Of a stretch of DNA of 48,388 nucleotides, positions 1 through 7,157 are shown piece after piece. Source of the stretch: an uncultured Bacteroidales bacterium. Lineage in GTDB: Bacteria > Bacteroidota > Bacteroidia > Bacteroidales > Bacteroidaceae. Made by a program: the position numbers and the translations under genes. The notes under the pieces are model-generated. The model saw nothing but the letters and a program-made list of their open reading frames with translations, did no database searches and was not told the DNA's origin. How positions within the stretch are numbered: position 1 is the stretch's first letter; every line of letters begins with the position of its first letter. The stretch spans positions 1 through 48,388 of the forward strand of contig CADBQP010000045.1 in the NCBI GenBank assembly GCA_902796835.1. The letters are read 5' to 3'.

Positions 1-277
1 GAACTTCATCTATCAAGATGTAGTTGGTCTTTGTCTTGTCTCGCCGTTCATCAATATAGGCATTCAAGTCCCGGTCGGTCTGAATGTAGGCAAACTCATG
101 TTTCTCTTTGTCAATAAAGATAATGTTAGCATGAATATCTTCTGCCACTTTGTCCCTAAAGAGACGCAGGGTGTAGCTCTTTCCAACACGTCGTTGACCA
201 ACGATGATAATGATGGTGTCCTTGCCAAGATGCTTAGCTATCTTGTCAAGATAACTTTGTCTAACGATTGCTTTCAT
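1..277 (-). CDS. AAA-family ATPase, N-terminal part (runs off the window)
   Basis: Reading leftward from an ATG at 277 gives 92 codons open to the window edge. Residues 27-34 are a Walker A loop (GQRRVGKS), and the last visible residues (about 86-92) are a Walker B strand, YILIDEV. Between them is a basic and acidic stretch with no other motif. The start MKAIVRQSYLDKI followed by GQRRVGKS is the usual beginning of the bacterial AAA_14/DUF4143 ATP-binding proteins that are numerous in Bacteroidales; that assignment is from family memory. The C-terminal part that would confirm it lies outside the window. A -7 box (302-309) sits 24 bases upstream, so this is probably the first gene of its transcript. 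Confidence 0.85.
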   Translation of the reverse strand, partial: MKAIVRQSYLDKIAKHLGKDTIIIIVGQRRVGKSYTLRLFRDKVAEDIHANIIFIDKEKHEFAYIQTDRDLNAYIDERRDKTKTNYILIDEV

Positions 278-301
278 TTCTTTTATAGATGAAATTTGCT
301 G

Positions 302-335
302 CAAAGATAATAATTTTATCTTTTATAAAAGACAA
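302..335 (-). promoter_or_regulatory. Promoter of the AAA ATPase gene
   Basis: On the minus strand the -7 box TATCTTTG occupies 309-302, with a possible TTG at 335-333. The spacer of 23 is slightly long. Transcription would start near 296, about 20 bases before the ATG. Confidence 0.5.
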
Positions 336-385
336 AATCTCACAATTCCCTATTTTTGTTTTGTATAATTTACTGTTGTGGCCCG

Positions 386-640
386 CTAAAACTCAAATGA
401 GCAGAATTTATCTTCCGCAATGACAATAAACAGGTATTGTGTTTTCTTATTTGAAAAGTAAGCTCTCCCATACTCGAAAAGGCTCTGTTCGTCAGGTTGA
501 GGAGACACTGCTTCAAGTATTTTGAGTCAGTCGTTCTCCGGATGTTCGAAGAAAGAGTCGCAGTTTACATAATACATGAGCATGAGCAGCAGTTTTCGAG
601 ATGAGCGTCCCAAATATCTATATATTGATGCTACTGGCAT
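386..640 (-). pseudogene. Coding remnant with an in-frame TGA, unknown family
   Basis: On the minus strand an ATG at 640 opens a frame reading MPVASIYRYLGRSSRK... for 37 codons to a TGA at 529-527. The same frame then continues without interruption for another 46 codons (LKILEAVSPQPDEQSL...) to a TAG at 388-386. Composition on both sides of the TGA is protein-like, and the frame is also open for about 19 codons upstream of the ATG, so the ATG may be internal to an older, longer gene. I do not recognise the family. It lies upstream of, and on the same strand as, the AAA ATPase gene. Reading: a decayed gene or gene end. A sequencing error or real readthrough of the TGA are alternatives. Confidence 0.45.
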
Positions 641-718
641 TATTTTCACATGATATGAAAACAGTGTATGTTTGTCATTACAGAACTGTTAAATTTTATT
701 TTTTCAAAAATTTTTACT

Positions 719-765
719 TCGCCAGTGCCCACTCAGGCTGGCGATGTGTTTTCGCCGAGCGAAAA
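719..765. other. Two adjacent hairpins
   Basis: First hairpin: 719-725 (TCGCCAG) pairs with 738-744 (CTGGCGA). Second: 749-755 (TTTTCGC) pairs with 759-765 (GCGAAAA) around a 3-base loop. They immediately precede the promoter at 777-808 and could insulate it from upstream transcription, but neither has a good U-tract. Confidence 0.4.
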
Positions 766-776
766 GTCGCGAAAAG

Positions 777-808
777 TTGACAGCCCGTATCGCGTTTGCG
801 TATCTTTG
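777..808 (+). promoter_or_regulatory. Strong Bacteroidetes-type promoter with no obvious gene
   Basis: TTG at 777-779 (within TTGACA) and TATCTTTG at 801-808, spacer 21. Transcription would start near 815, about 235 bases before the nitroreductase gene. The intervening sequence has only a weak 65-codon frame (838-1035), so it is either a long leader or a short RNA. Confidence 0.6.
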
Positions 809-1009
809 CCGTTGCGAAGGTTCTAAAGAAAAGGCACATGCCGGACAGATTCCTGATGATGACTGAGTGTGATCCCGGAGTGATGGCGGACAGAAAAAGT
901 GGCGCGGCTCCTGACGTATGTGCGTTTGCGGACGGGGAATTTTTGTATGTTCGCCTTGGAAATAAAAGTATGATCGTTCCCTTTTATATCATTATTTCCG
1001 AATTTTTCA

Positions 1010-1017
1010 TATTTTTG
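1010..1017 (+). promoter_or_regulatory. Possible -7 box of the nitroreductase gene
   Basis: TATTTTTG at 1010-1017, 32 bases before the ATG at 1050. No clear TTG lies at the expected distance upstream. Confidence 0.35.
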
Positions 1018-1049
1018 TGCATCGGGAAAGTATAAAAAGATAAATTACT

Positions 1050-1553
1050 ATGAAGTTTCTGGATTTAGCAAGCCGGCGTTACAGTTGTCGTAGCTACGAT
1101 GGGCGCCCTGTTGATGCCGATGCGTTGCGCTACGTCATGGAATGTGTGCGCATGGCCCCTTCGGCTGTGAACAAGCAGCCGTGGAGGTTCCGTATTGTGA
1201 GCGTCGAAAAAGAGTTAGCCAAACTTGCCGAATGTTACAATCGCGAGTGGTTCCGCACGGCGCCGATGTGCATTGTGGCTAGTGTGTTGCACGACGAAGA
1301 ATGGGTGCGGGCCGACGGTAAGCGCCACGGCGACATTGATGTGGCCATCGCCGTAGAGCATCTGTGCCTGGCTGCCACAGAGGTGGGGCTTGCCACCTGC
1401 TGGGTGTGCAATTTTGATGTAGCAAGATGCAAGCAGCTGTTTGATCTGCCAGTCGATGAGGAGCCTGCTGTGCTCATTCCTATAGGCTATGCTACCGATG
1501 AGGTAAGGCCCAAACAGCGCAAGGCGCTCAACGAAATGTGTGAAGGGCTTTAG
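1050..1553 (+). CDS. Nitroreductase family protein
   Basis: A 167-residue FMN-dependent nitroreductase-fold protein. The N-terminus has the family pattern of an Arg/Ser-rich FMN-phosphate-binding segment (ASRRYSCRSYDGRPV, residues 7-21), followed by APSAVNKQPWRF (about 37-48), the usual flavin-contacting Asn-x-Gln-Pro-Trp. A helix around residues 92-115 (DVAIAVEHLCLAATEVGLATCW) matches the C-terminal flavin and dimer region. The length fits the short single-domain members that reduce nitro compounds, quinones or other small electrophiles with NAD(P)H; the substrate cannot be told from sequence. It stands alone between a promoter-like region and the pptase gene. Confidence 0.9.
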   Translation: MKFLDLASRRYSCRSYDGRPVDADALRYVMECVRMAPSAVNKQPWRFRIVSVEKELAKLAECYNREWFRTAPMCIVASVLHDEEWVRADGKRHGDIDVAIAVEHLCLAATEVGLATCWVCNFDVARCKQLFDLPVDEEPAVLIPIGYATDEVRPKQRKALNEMCEGL

Positions 1554-1730
1554 GTGGTTCAGTTCGTTAATAGTTCTTCATCAATGAACTCAGACGTGCC
1601 ATTATAGGGACTTGTAGCATCCGAGATGCAAGGTAGGTACAAATGCCCCCATTTTGATGCTATATCTTCTCTCTTTTGACTGGCAAAAGTTTTCTGGCGC
1701 GCTAAGTTTTCTTTTTCTGCGGGATATGCG

Positions 1731-1738
1731 TAATTTTG
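1731..1738 (+). promoter_or_regulatory. -7 box almost touching the pptase start codon
   Basis: TAATTTTG ends 4 bases before the ATG at 1743, so transcription is expected at or next to the start codon, giving a leaderless or near-leaderless mRNA. No exact TTG is seen at the -33 position. Confidence 0.5.
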
Positions 1739-1742
1739 CGGC

Positions 1743-2300
1743 ATGCTTTATCTCAACGACAGACTCTCAGACCTCGACCTCGACTTGGCGCTGAAAGAGC
1801 TCTCGCCACATCGCAGGGAGCAGACCTTGCGCCTTCATGGCGAACTTCAGCGACGGGCTTCGGCGGCAGTCTATTTGCTGCTTGCCCAAGCCTTGCGCGA
1901 GGAATATGGGCTGACCGAAATGCCTGAGTGGGGATATGGCGAGCATGGCAAACCTTTCCTGATAGGGTTCCCTCATATAAATTTCAACCTTAGCCATTGT
2001 AGCGAGGCGGCCATCTGTGTGGTTTCCGATGTGGAGGTGGGGGTTGATGTAGAGCGGGTGCGGCCGTTGCGCGAAGGTGTTGTAAATTACTCTATGAGTG
2101 CGGCCGAAATTGAAGAGATCTATGCAGCCGAGAGGCCTGATTTGGCTTTCACGAGGCTTTGGACAATGAAGGAGGCGGTGGCTAAATGGGCAGGACAACC
2201 AGTGTTGCACAATATTAAAAATCTGTTGCAAGGCATGCGTCATCGCATAGACACTGTGGTGGGTGAAAACGGGCGCTATGTGTATAGTGTGTGTAAATAA
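1743..2300 (+). CDS. 4'-phosphopantetheinyl transferase, Sfp type
   Basis: This enzyme moves phosphopantetheine from coenzyme A to a serine of acyl- or peptidyl-carrier proteins. The 185 residues are short next to classical Sfp (about 225) but hold the family motifs in order: KP at 70-71, FNLSH (81-85), the Mg-binding GVDVE (100-104), and WTMKEAVAKW (140-149), the WxxKEA signature. I cannot tell whether it serves fatty-acid ACP or a secondary-metabolite carrier protein, and no synthase is nearby. It ends 20 bases before a bidirectional terminator shared with the convergent minus-strand operon. The -7 box at 1731-1738 implies essentially no 5' leader. Confidence 0.92.
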   Translation: MLYLNDRLSDLDLDLALKELSPHRREQTLRLHGELQRRASAAVYLLLAQALREEYGLTEMPEWGYGEHGKPFLIGFPHINFNLSHCSEAAICVVSDVEVGVDVERVRPLREGVVNYSMSAAEIEEIYAAERPDLAFTRLWTMKEAVAKWAGQPVLHNIKNLLQGMRHRIDTVVGENGRYVYSVCK

Positions 2301-2320
2301 AATTAGAAAGTAAAAGCACA

Positions 2321-2357
2321 AAAAAGACTTGACGAGGGGTTTCGTTCAAGTCTTTTT
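2321..2357. terminator. Bidirectional terminator between convergent genes
   Basis: A perfect 12-bp inverted repeat (2321-2332 with 2346-2357) begins with an A-run and ends with a T-run, so it can stop transcription from both the pptase side and the long minus-strand operon. Confidence 0.85.
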
Positions 2358-2382
2358 CGAACAGGGTGGGGCATCCTGTTTC

Positions 2383-3069
2383 TTATCCCACAAGTTTTTC
2401 TATTTGCCGTGCATTGGCCTGGGGCAGGAGTTTGCCAAGGTGTGAGAAGATGCGCTGGCGTGCTTCCTCGTCGGAAAGTGGTGAACGACATTTATCGATG
2501 CCATAGAGTTGCTCGGGTGTGGTGAGGAGGGCCCACCCCCATCCGTAATCGTTGCCGTGGCGGTCGCGTGGGTAGATGAAGTCTTCTACCACTATGCGTC
2601 CTGCCATTTGCAGGCGTGTGACGTAGGCGTCGAAGCGGCTTCGCATTTTTGTGCCTCCAAAACCGCAGGCCGTCCTCAGTTCGCGTGTAATCAGGCTGCC
2701 TTGCAGGCGCAAGGTGTCGAGGATAGCGCCTTCTATGCTTTCTACGGCAGGTGCTGGGTGTTTGCTTCTCTTATGCTGGCAGAGCAGGGGCCACCATTCG
2801 AGGCTTACAAAGCCGGCCTTTCCGTTGAAGAATTTTCCATAAACGCATTGTCCATCACTGATGGCAGGGCCCTTCCACTTCCATAGCGGCCAGTCCCATC
2901 CGCCGTCGGGAAAGGTGACGTAGCGGCAGTCGGGCGCCACAATGGCCTCGGCGCTGAAGCCGGTTATGCCGCTGTCGAGCAGGGGGAGAAAGCCTATTTC
3001 GTTTACAAGTTCTATGAGTTGGGCGCATGAGTGTACGTCGCGCTGGAAGTTCCAAAGAGGTTTGGGCAT
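2383..3069 (-). CDS. AlkZ-related winged-helix protein
   Basis: A 228-residue soluble protein. The middle, around GKFFNGKAGFVSLEWWPLL (residues about 79-97), and the C-terminal part, ACGFGGTKMRSRFDAYVTRLQM followed by YGWGWALLTTPEQLYG, match what I remember of proteins annotated AlkZ-related. Those are distant relatives of the AlkZ/YcaQ DNA glycosylases with winged-helix modules. The protein is shorter than true AlkZ (about 380-400), so glycosylase activity should not be assumed. It is the last gene of the nine-gene operon, 66 bases after murI, and ends 25 bases before the terminator. Confidence 0.65.
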   Translation of the reverse strand: MPKPLWNFQRDVHSCAQLIELVNEIGFLPLLDSGITGFSAEAIVAPDCRYVTFPDGGWDWPLWKWKGPAISDGQCVYGKFFNGKAGFVSLEWWPLLCQHKRSKHPAPAVESIEGAILDTLRLQGSLITRELRTACGFGGTKMRSRFDAYVTRLQMAGRIVVEDFIYPRDRHGNDYGWGWALLTTPEQLYGIDKCRSPLSDEEARQRIFSHLGKLLPQANARQIEKLVG

Positions 3070-3135
3070 CGTGATTCTCTTTTATCCTTTTTTTAGAAAT
3101 TGCCCATTTCATCGGAGTATTTTCGTCATCATGGG

Positions 3136-3981
3136 CTATTGGTGAGCAGTCATTGTTCCCAATGTGATTTTCTCTACATCAGTGACCTCTTGGTTGAGGA
3201 AGATGCGTGCTGTCGAGGCAAAAGTTTCGGCATTTTCGGTGGTCAGATATCGGCAGTTACCGCCTTTAGTGCAGGCTGCCTCTAAGTCGCCATGGCGATG
3301 CAGGTAGTTTTGCAGGCTATAGGCCACAATGTCGCCTTGGGCCACAATGCGAATGTGGCCGGGGGTGGCTTTTCTAATCTTGGGAAGCAGGAGCGGGTAG
3401 TGTGTGCATCCCAGGATGAAGGTATCTATTTTAGGGTCGGCATGCAGCATTTCGTTTACCCTCTTTTCCACAAAAAAGTTGGCGCCATCGCTCTCGGCCT
3501 CGCCATATTCCACGAGGGGCACCCACATGGGGCATGCAAGCGAGGTGAGTTGAAGGTGTGGGGCGAGTTTTTGCAGCTCCAGGTGGTATGAGCCCGATTT
3601 CACGGTGCCTGGTGTGGCAAAGAGTCCTATGTGTCCGCTCTCGGTGAGCGAGCCGATGGCTTCGACCGTGGGGCGAATCACTCCCAGCACGCGGTGGGTG
3701 GCCACGCGCATTCCCAGGTCGTTTTGCTGAATGGTGCGGAGCGCCTTGGCCGAGGCCGTGTTGCAGGCCAGGATTACGAGACGACAACCCTGCCGAAACA
3801 GTGTTTCAACGGCCTGCCGAGTATATTCGTAGACCACTTCGAACGAGCGCGGCCCGTAGGGTGCTCGGGCGTTGTCGCCCAGATAGAGGTAGTCGTATTG
3901 CGGCATGAGGCGGCGAATGGCGCTGAGAATGGTGAGGCCGCCATATCCGCTGTCGAAAATGCCTATGGGGGTGGTTTTCAT
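3136..3981 (-). CDS. murI: Glutamate racemase
   Basis: Converts L-glutamate to the D-glutamate used in peptidoglycan precursors. The start at 3981 begins MKTTPIGIFDSGYGG. The frame stays open further upstream but would run into ompH and loses family similarity, so the shorter start was chosen (281 residues). Key motifs: DSGYGG (10-15), the first catalytic cysteine in ACNTAS (Cys73), and the second in GCTHYP (Cys192, with His194). It lies 49 bases downstream of ompH in the same transcript. The tail after about residue 255 is typical of Bacteroidetes members. Confidence 0.96.
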   Translation of the reverse strand: MKTTPIGIFDSGYGGLTILSAIRRLMPQYDYLYLGDNARAPYGPRSFEVVYEYTRQAVETLFRQGCRLVILACNTASAKALRTIQQNDLGMRVATHRVLGVIRPTVEAIGSLTESGHIGLFATPGTVKSGSYHLELQKLAPHLQLTSLACPMWVPLVEYGEAESDGANFFVEKRVNEMLHADPKIDTFILGCTHYPLLLPKIRKATPGHIRIVAQGDIVAYSLQNYLHRHGDLEAACTKGGNCRYLTTENAETFASTARIFLNQEVTDVEKITLGTMTAHQ

Positions 3982-4030
3982 TGAATGGTTGTGTTGTGTG
4001 CTGTGGCGGGGCTTGCTGCTCTCAATGCCT

Positions 4031-4564
4031 CTATTTCTCTGAGGGTTTGAGCGCCTGCAGCTTTTCGCGCACAAAGGCATTGGCGTCTTCGGCCACGCTG
4101 GGGTGGAGGAAGGGGTAGGCCTTTGTGTCGGTGTTGACAATGAATTCGTAGCCGTGTTCCATGCCCACGAGTGTGATAGCACTGTCAAGGAGTTGGCGCA
4201 GCGGTTGCAGCATTTCCTCTTCGGCCAGTGTGAGCAGACTATCGGCCTCGGCGCGGAAGGCTATGCCTTTTTCCATGGCCTCCTGTAAGTCGCGCTGACG
4301 TTTTAGCAGAATGTTTTTAGGAAAATCCTTTTGTCCTTGCAGGAAACTGGCAAACATTTCCTGGAAGGTGTTTTCGTTGTAGAGTGCCTCTTTTTCGTAC
4401 TGCTGTCGCAGCTGCTGCATGCTTTGGCGTGCCTCGGCATATTCGGGCATGCTGCGCAGCAGGTCGTTATAGGATATGAACCCGTAGGAAATCTGTGTAG
4501 TCTGGGCCAGCGCAGCCATAACGAAGGCTGCGGCCACAATTAAGAGTGTGAGTCTTTTAATCAT
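4031..4564 (-). CDS. OmpH/Skp-family periplasmic protein
   Basis: The 177 residues begin with a clear signal peptide (MIKRLTLLIVAAAFVMAALA, cleavage near 20-21). A short strand with ISYNDLLRSMPEY follows, then a long charged and Gln-rich helix (about 40-125), the tentacle-like coiled coil of Skp/OmpH. Skp chaperones unfolded outer-membrane proteins across the periplasm. Bacteroidetes carry several paralogues, and which one this is cannot be decided. It is placed between nadB (18-base gap) and murI, all in the same transcript. Confidence 0.85.
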   Translation of the reverse strand: MIKRLTLLIVAAAFVMAALAQTTQISYGFISYNDLLRSMPEYAEARQSMQQLRQQYEKEALYNENTFQEMFASFLQGQKDFPKNILLKRQRDLQEAMEKGIAFRAEADSLLTLAEEEMLQPLRQLLDSAITLVGMEHGYEFIVNTDTKAYPFLHPSVAEDANAFVREKLQALKPSEK

Positions 4565-4582
4565 AGGTTGTTGGTTTACGGA

Positions 4583-6172
4583 TTATTCTTGATCGTAGGC
4601 ATGTTTAGGATAGTCGAGTGTGAAGTGGAGCCCGCGGCTCTCTTTGCGTTCCAGTGCCTGGCGGGTGATGAGGTAACCCACGTTGATCATGTTGCGCAGT
4701 TCGCAAATGTCGCGTGTGGCGGTGACGCGCTTAAAGAGTTCCTCGGTTTCTTCGAAAAGAATGTCGAGGCGCACCCAGGCGCGGTGGAGCCTGAGGTCGC
4801 TGCGCACGATGCCTACGTAGGTTGACATGACTTGTCCAACCTCGCGCACGTCTTGTGCGATGAGCACTTTTTCCTCGTTGGTCATGGTGCCTTCGTCGTT
4901 CCATTCGGGCACTTTGTCGTTGAAGCCATATTCGTCGAGGTGTGCCAACGAGTGGTTGGCTGCCTTTTCGGCATAGACAACTGCTTCGATGAGCGAATTG
5001 GAGGCCAGGCGGTTGCCACCGTGCAGGCCGGTGCACGAGCATTCGCCAATGGCGTAGAGGCGATGAATGCTGGAGCAGGCATTGAGGTCAACCTTGATGC
5101 CGCCACACAGGTAGTGCTGGCAGGGTACCACGGGGATATACTCTTTTGTGATGTCGATGCCGATGGACAGGCACTTTTTATAGATGTTGGGGAAGTGGCG
5201 CTTTGTTTCCTCTGCATCCTTATGCGTCACGTCGAGACACACGTGGTCGATGCCGTGTATTTTCATTTCCTTGTCTATGGCGCGTGCCACGATGTCGCGC
5301 GGTGCCAGCGACAGGCGTTCGTCGTACTTGTGCATGAACTCCTCGCCATTGGGCAGCCGCAGAATGCCGCCATAGCCTCTCATGGCTTCGGTAATGAGAT
5401 AGGCCGGATGGGTTTCGCCTTGGTGGTAGAGGGCTGTGGGGTGGAATTGTATGAATTCCATGTCTTTCACCGTGGCCTTGGCACGATAGGCCATGGCTAT
5501 GCCGTCGCCCGTGGCAATGTTGGGATTGGTGGTGGTGGCATAGACGGCTCCGCAGCCTCCCGTGGCCAGCACGGTGACGCGCGAAAGGTAGGTGTCGATT
5601 TTCTCGGTGTCGGGATTGAGCACGTAGGCGCCGTAGCATTCTATGTCGGGTGTGCGGCGCGTCACTTCCACTCCGAGGTGGTGTTGTGTGATGATTTCTA
5701 CGGCGAAATGATGTTCCAACACGGAGATTTGCGGGTGTTGGCGCACGGCTTCCATCAGTCCGCGCTGAATTTCAAAGCCTGTGTCGTCGGCATGGTGCAG
5801 AATGCGAAATTCTGAATGGCCGCCCTCGCGGTGCAGGTCAAAAGTGCCGTCGTCGCGGCGGTCGAAGTTCACACCCCACTTCACCAGGCGCCTGATGCCT
5901 TCGGGGGCGTTTTCCACTACCTGGCGCACGGCAGCCTCGTTGCTGATGTAGTCGCCGGCAATGAGCGTGTCTTTCACGTGTTTCTCGAAGTTGTCTACTT
6001 CAAGGTTGGTCACCGAGGCTATGCCGCCCTGCGCCTTGGCCGTGTTGGCTTCGTCGAGGGTGGTTTTGCAGATGAGGGCCACGCGGCCTTTGCCCGATGC
6101 GGCCACTTGTAGCGCATAGCTCATGCCGGCCACACCGCCGCCTATCACTAAAAAGTCGTATTTTCTAATCAC
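4583..6172 (-). CDS. nadB: L-aspartate oxidase
   Basis: FAD enzyme that oxidises L-aspartate to iminoaspartate, the first step of de novo NAD synthesis. The 529 residues match the family length. The dinucleotide-binding GGGVAGMSYA is at about 11-20. The substrate-side segment HREGGHSEFRILHHADDTG and the conserved GCGAVYATTTNPNIATGDGIAMAYRA and CGGIKVD...YAIGE...GLHGGNRLASNSL segments are all present. Fumarate reductase/SdhA is the main confusable relative, but the arrangement DxTGxEIQ followed by RAIDKEM and the length favour NadB. nadA and nadC are not in this window, so the operon is not a dedicated NAD cluster. Confidence 0.95.
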   Translation of the reverse strand: MIRKYDFLVIGGGVAGMSYALQVAASGKGRVALICKTTLDEANTAKAQGGIASVTNLEVDNFEKHVKDTLIAGDYISNEAAVRQVVENAPEGIRRLVKWGVNFDRRDDGTFDLHREGGHSEFRILHHADDTGFEIQRGLMEAVRQHPQISVLEHHFAVEIITQHHLGVEVTRRTPDIECYGAYVLNPDTEKIDTYLSRVTVLATGGCGAVYATTTNPNIATGDGIAMAYRAKATVKDMEFIQFHPTALYHQGETHPAYLITEAMRGYGGILRLPNGEEFMHKYDERLSLAPRDIVARAIDKEMKIHGIDHVCLDVTHKDAEETKRHFPNIYKKCLSIGIDITKEYIPVVPCQHYLCGGIKVDLNACSSIHRLYAIGECSCTGLHGGNRLASNSLIEAVVYAEKAANHSLAHLDEYGFNDKVPEWNDEGTMTNEEKVLIAQDVREVGQVMSTYVGIVRSDLRLHRAWVRLDILFEETEELFKRVTATRDICELRNMINVGYLITRQALERKESRGLHFTLDYPKHAYDQE

Positions 6173-6198
6173 CTTGTTGAATGTTTTGGGGATTAACT

Positions 6199-6675
6199 TT
6201 ATTTGCGCAGTGGTTCGTAGCTTCGGCGCACCACGTCGTATTGCTGGCCTTCTTGCGGCATTTGTGTTTTGATGACCAGGCGCCGCGACGAAAGGTTCTC
6301 AATGAGGTAGGTGTGGGTGAGCAGCCCTTGGCTGTCGAGTGTGTCGCCGCGAAGCACAAAGTTGTATTTTTCGCTCGTGGCCACCCATTCCTGGCGCCGT
6401 GTGCTGAAGGTGTAATAGGTGAAGTTGAACGAACCGTTGGCAGCCCGTTCAATGTCGAGTCGCTGGCAATCGCCATTCAGGTCGTCCTGCGAATAGGTTT
6501 GCTCCGAGTTGCTGCTGTATTGGTTGTTGCTCGAGGCAATGTGTTGCGAGCTCTTCAGAAACCACTGGCCCGGGAGCAGGGCTTCGTGGTCGTTGTTGTC
6601 GTCGCTGCTTGAGCAGGCTGTGAACATGGCTGTTGCCATGATGAGAAACAGGGTGATGATGTGTTTGATGTTCAT
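6199..6675 (-). CDS. Lipocalin-like lipoprotein
   Basis: The start at 6675 was chosen because the next 24 residues form a lipoprotein signal with a lipobox ending at Cys21 (AMFTACSSS); the frame is open 10 codons further up without adding anything sensible. After the Ser/Asp-rich linker, LLPGQWFLKSSQ resembles the opening strand of the lipocalin-like domains common in Bacteroidales lipoproteins, and the remaining residues alternate like a small beta-barrel. The 158-residue product is probably anchored in the outer or inner membrane. Ligand unknown. It sits 26 bases from both neighbours in the operon. Confidence 0.7.
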   Translation of the reverse strand: MNIKHIITLFLIMATAMFTACSSSDDNNDHEALLPGQWFLKSSQHIASSNNQYSSNSEQTYSQDDLNGDCQRLDIERAANGSFNFTYYTFSTRRQEWVATSEKYNFVLRGDTLDSQGLLTHTYLIENLSSRRLVIKTQMPQEGQQYDVVRRSYEPLRK

Positions 6676-6701
6676 GGTTGTGTATATTCTTTTCTTATGT
6701 T

Positions 6702-7157
6702 TCACGTACTTATAAGATTATATCCGTAAAGTAGCACGGCATATCTGAACCACTTCCCGATGGCCATGGTGATGAGGCAGATGAGGAAGTTTGTCCTGAG
6801 ATATCCCAGCGCCACGGTGACGACGCTGCCTATGACGGGCACCCATGCCAGTAGTCCGCCCCATGCGCCGTAGCGATGGGCATAGCGCAGTCCTTGTTCC
6901 AACTTTTGGCGGTCCATGCGCAGGCACTTGTAGATCCACTCTTCTTTTCCGAGCGACCCTATGGCGTAGTTGATGGCTCCGCCCAGCACATTGCCCGCCG
7001 TGGCCGTAATTAGCAGAGTCGGTGAACTCACTCCGGCTGCGGCCAGGCCCACAATGACTACCTCCGACGAAAAGGGCAGCACACTGCCGGCCAGCAGGGC
7101 CGAGACGAACATGCCCCAAAGGCCGTAGTCTAAGAGAAAATGGGAGAGGGCATCCAT
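6702..7157 (-). CDS. YqaA/DedA-like (SNARE-associated) membrane protein
   Basis: A 151-residue integral membrane protein with about four hydrophobic segments. The stretch AGSVLPFSSEVVIVGLAAAG (24-43) and GNVLGGAINYAIGSLGKE match the YqaA subfamily of DedA/VTT proteins. DedA proteins are linked to polyprenyl-phosphate or phospholipid flipping and to membrane homeostasis; for the YqaA branch the role is not established. Its first 28 bases overlap the end of the preceding membrane-protein gene, which suggests coupled translation. Confidence 0.8.
   Translation of the reverse strand: MDALSHFLLDYGLWGMFVSALLAGSVLPFSSEVVIVGLAAAGVSSPTLLITATAGNVLGGAINYAIGSLGKEEWIYKCLRMDRQKLEQGLRYAHRYGAWGGLLAWVPVIGSVVTVALGYLRTNFLICLITMAIGKWFRYAVLLYGYNLIST

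Noticed and set aside
838-1035. 65-codon plus-strand frame before the nitroreductase gene
   Set aside because: Mixed composition, no family resemblance, and it overlaps the presumed -7 box at 1010-1017. Kept only as part of the orphan-promoter finding.
3982-4188. N-terminal extension of murI
   Set aside because: Extends into ompH in another frame, Thr/Pro/Ser-rich without family similarity; the start at 3981 matches glutamate racemases.
4832-6112. Long plus-strand frames opposite nadB
   Set aside because: Antisense shadows; nadB has all family motifs.
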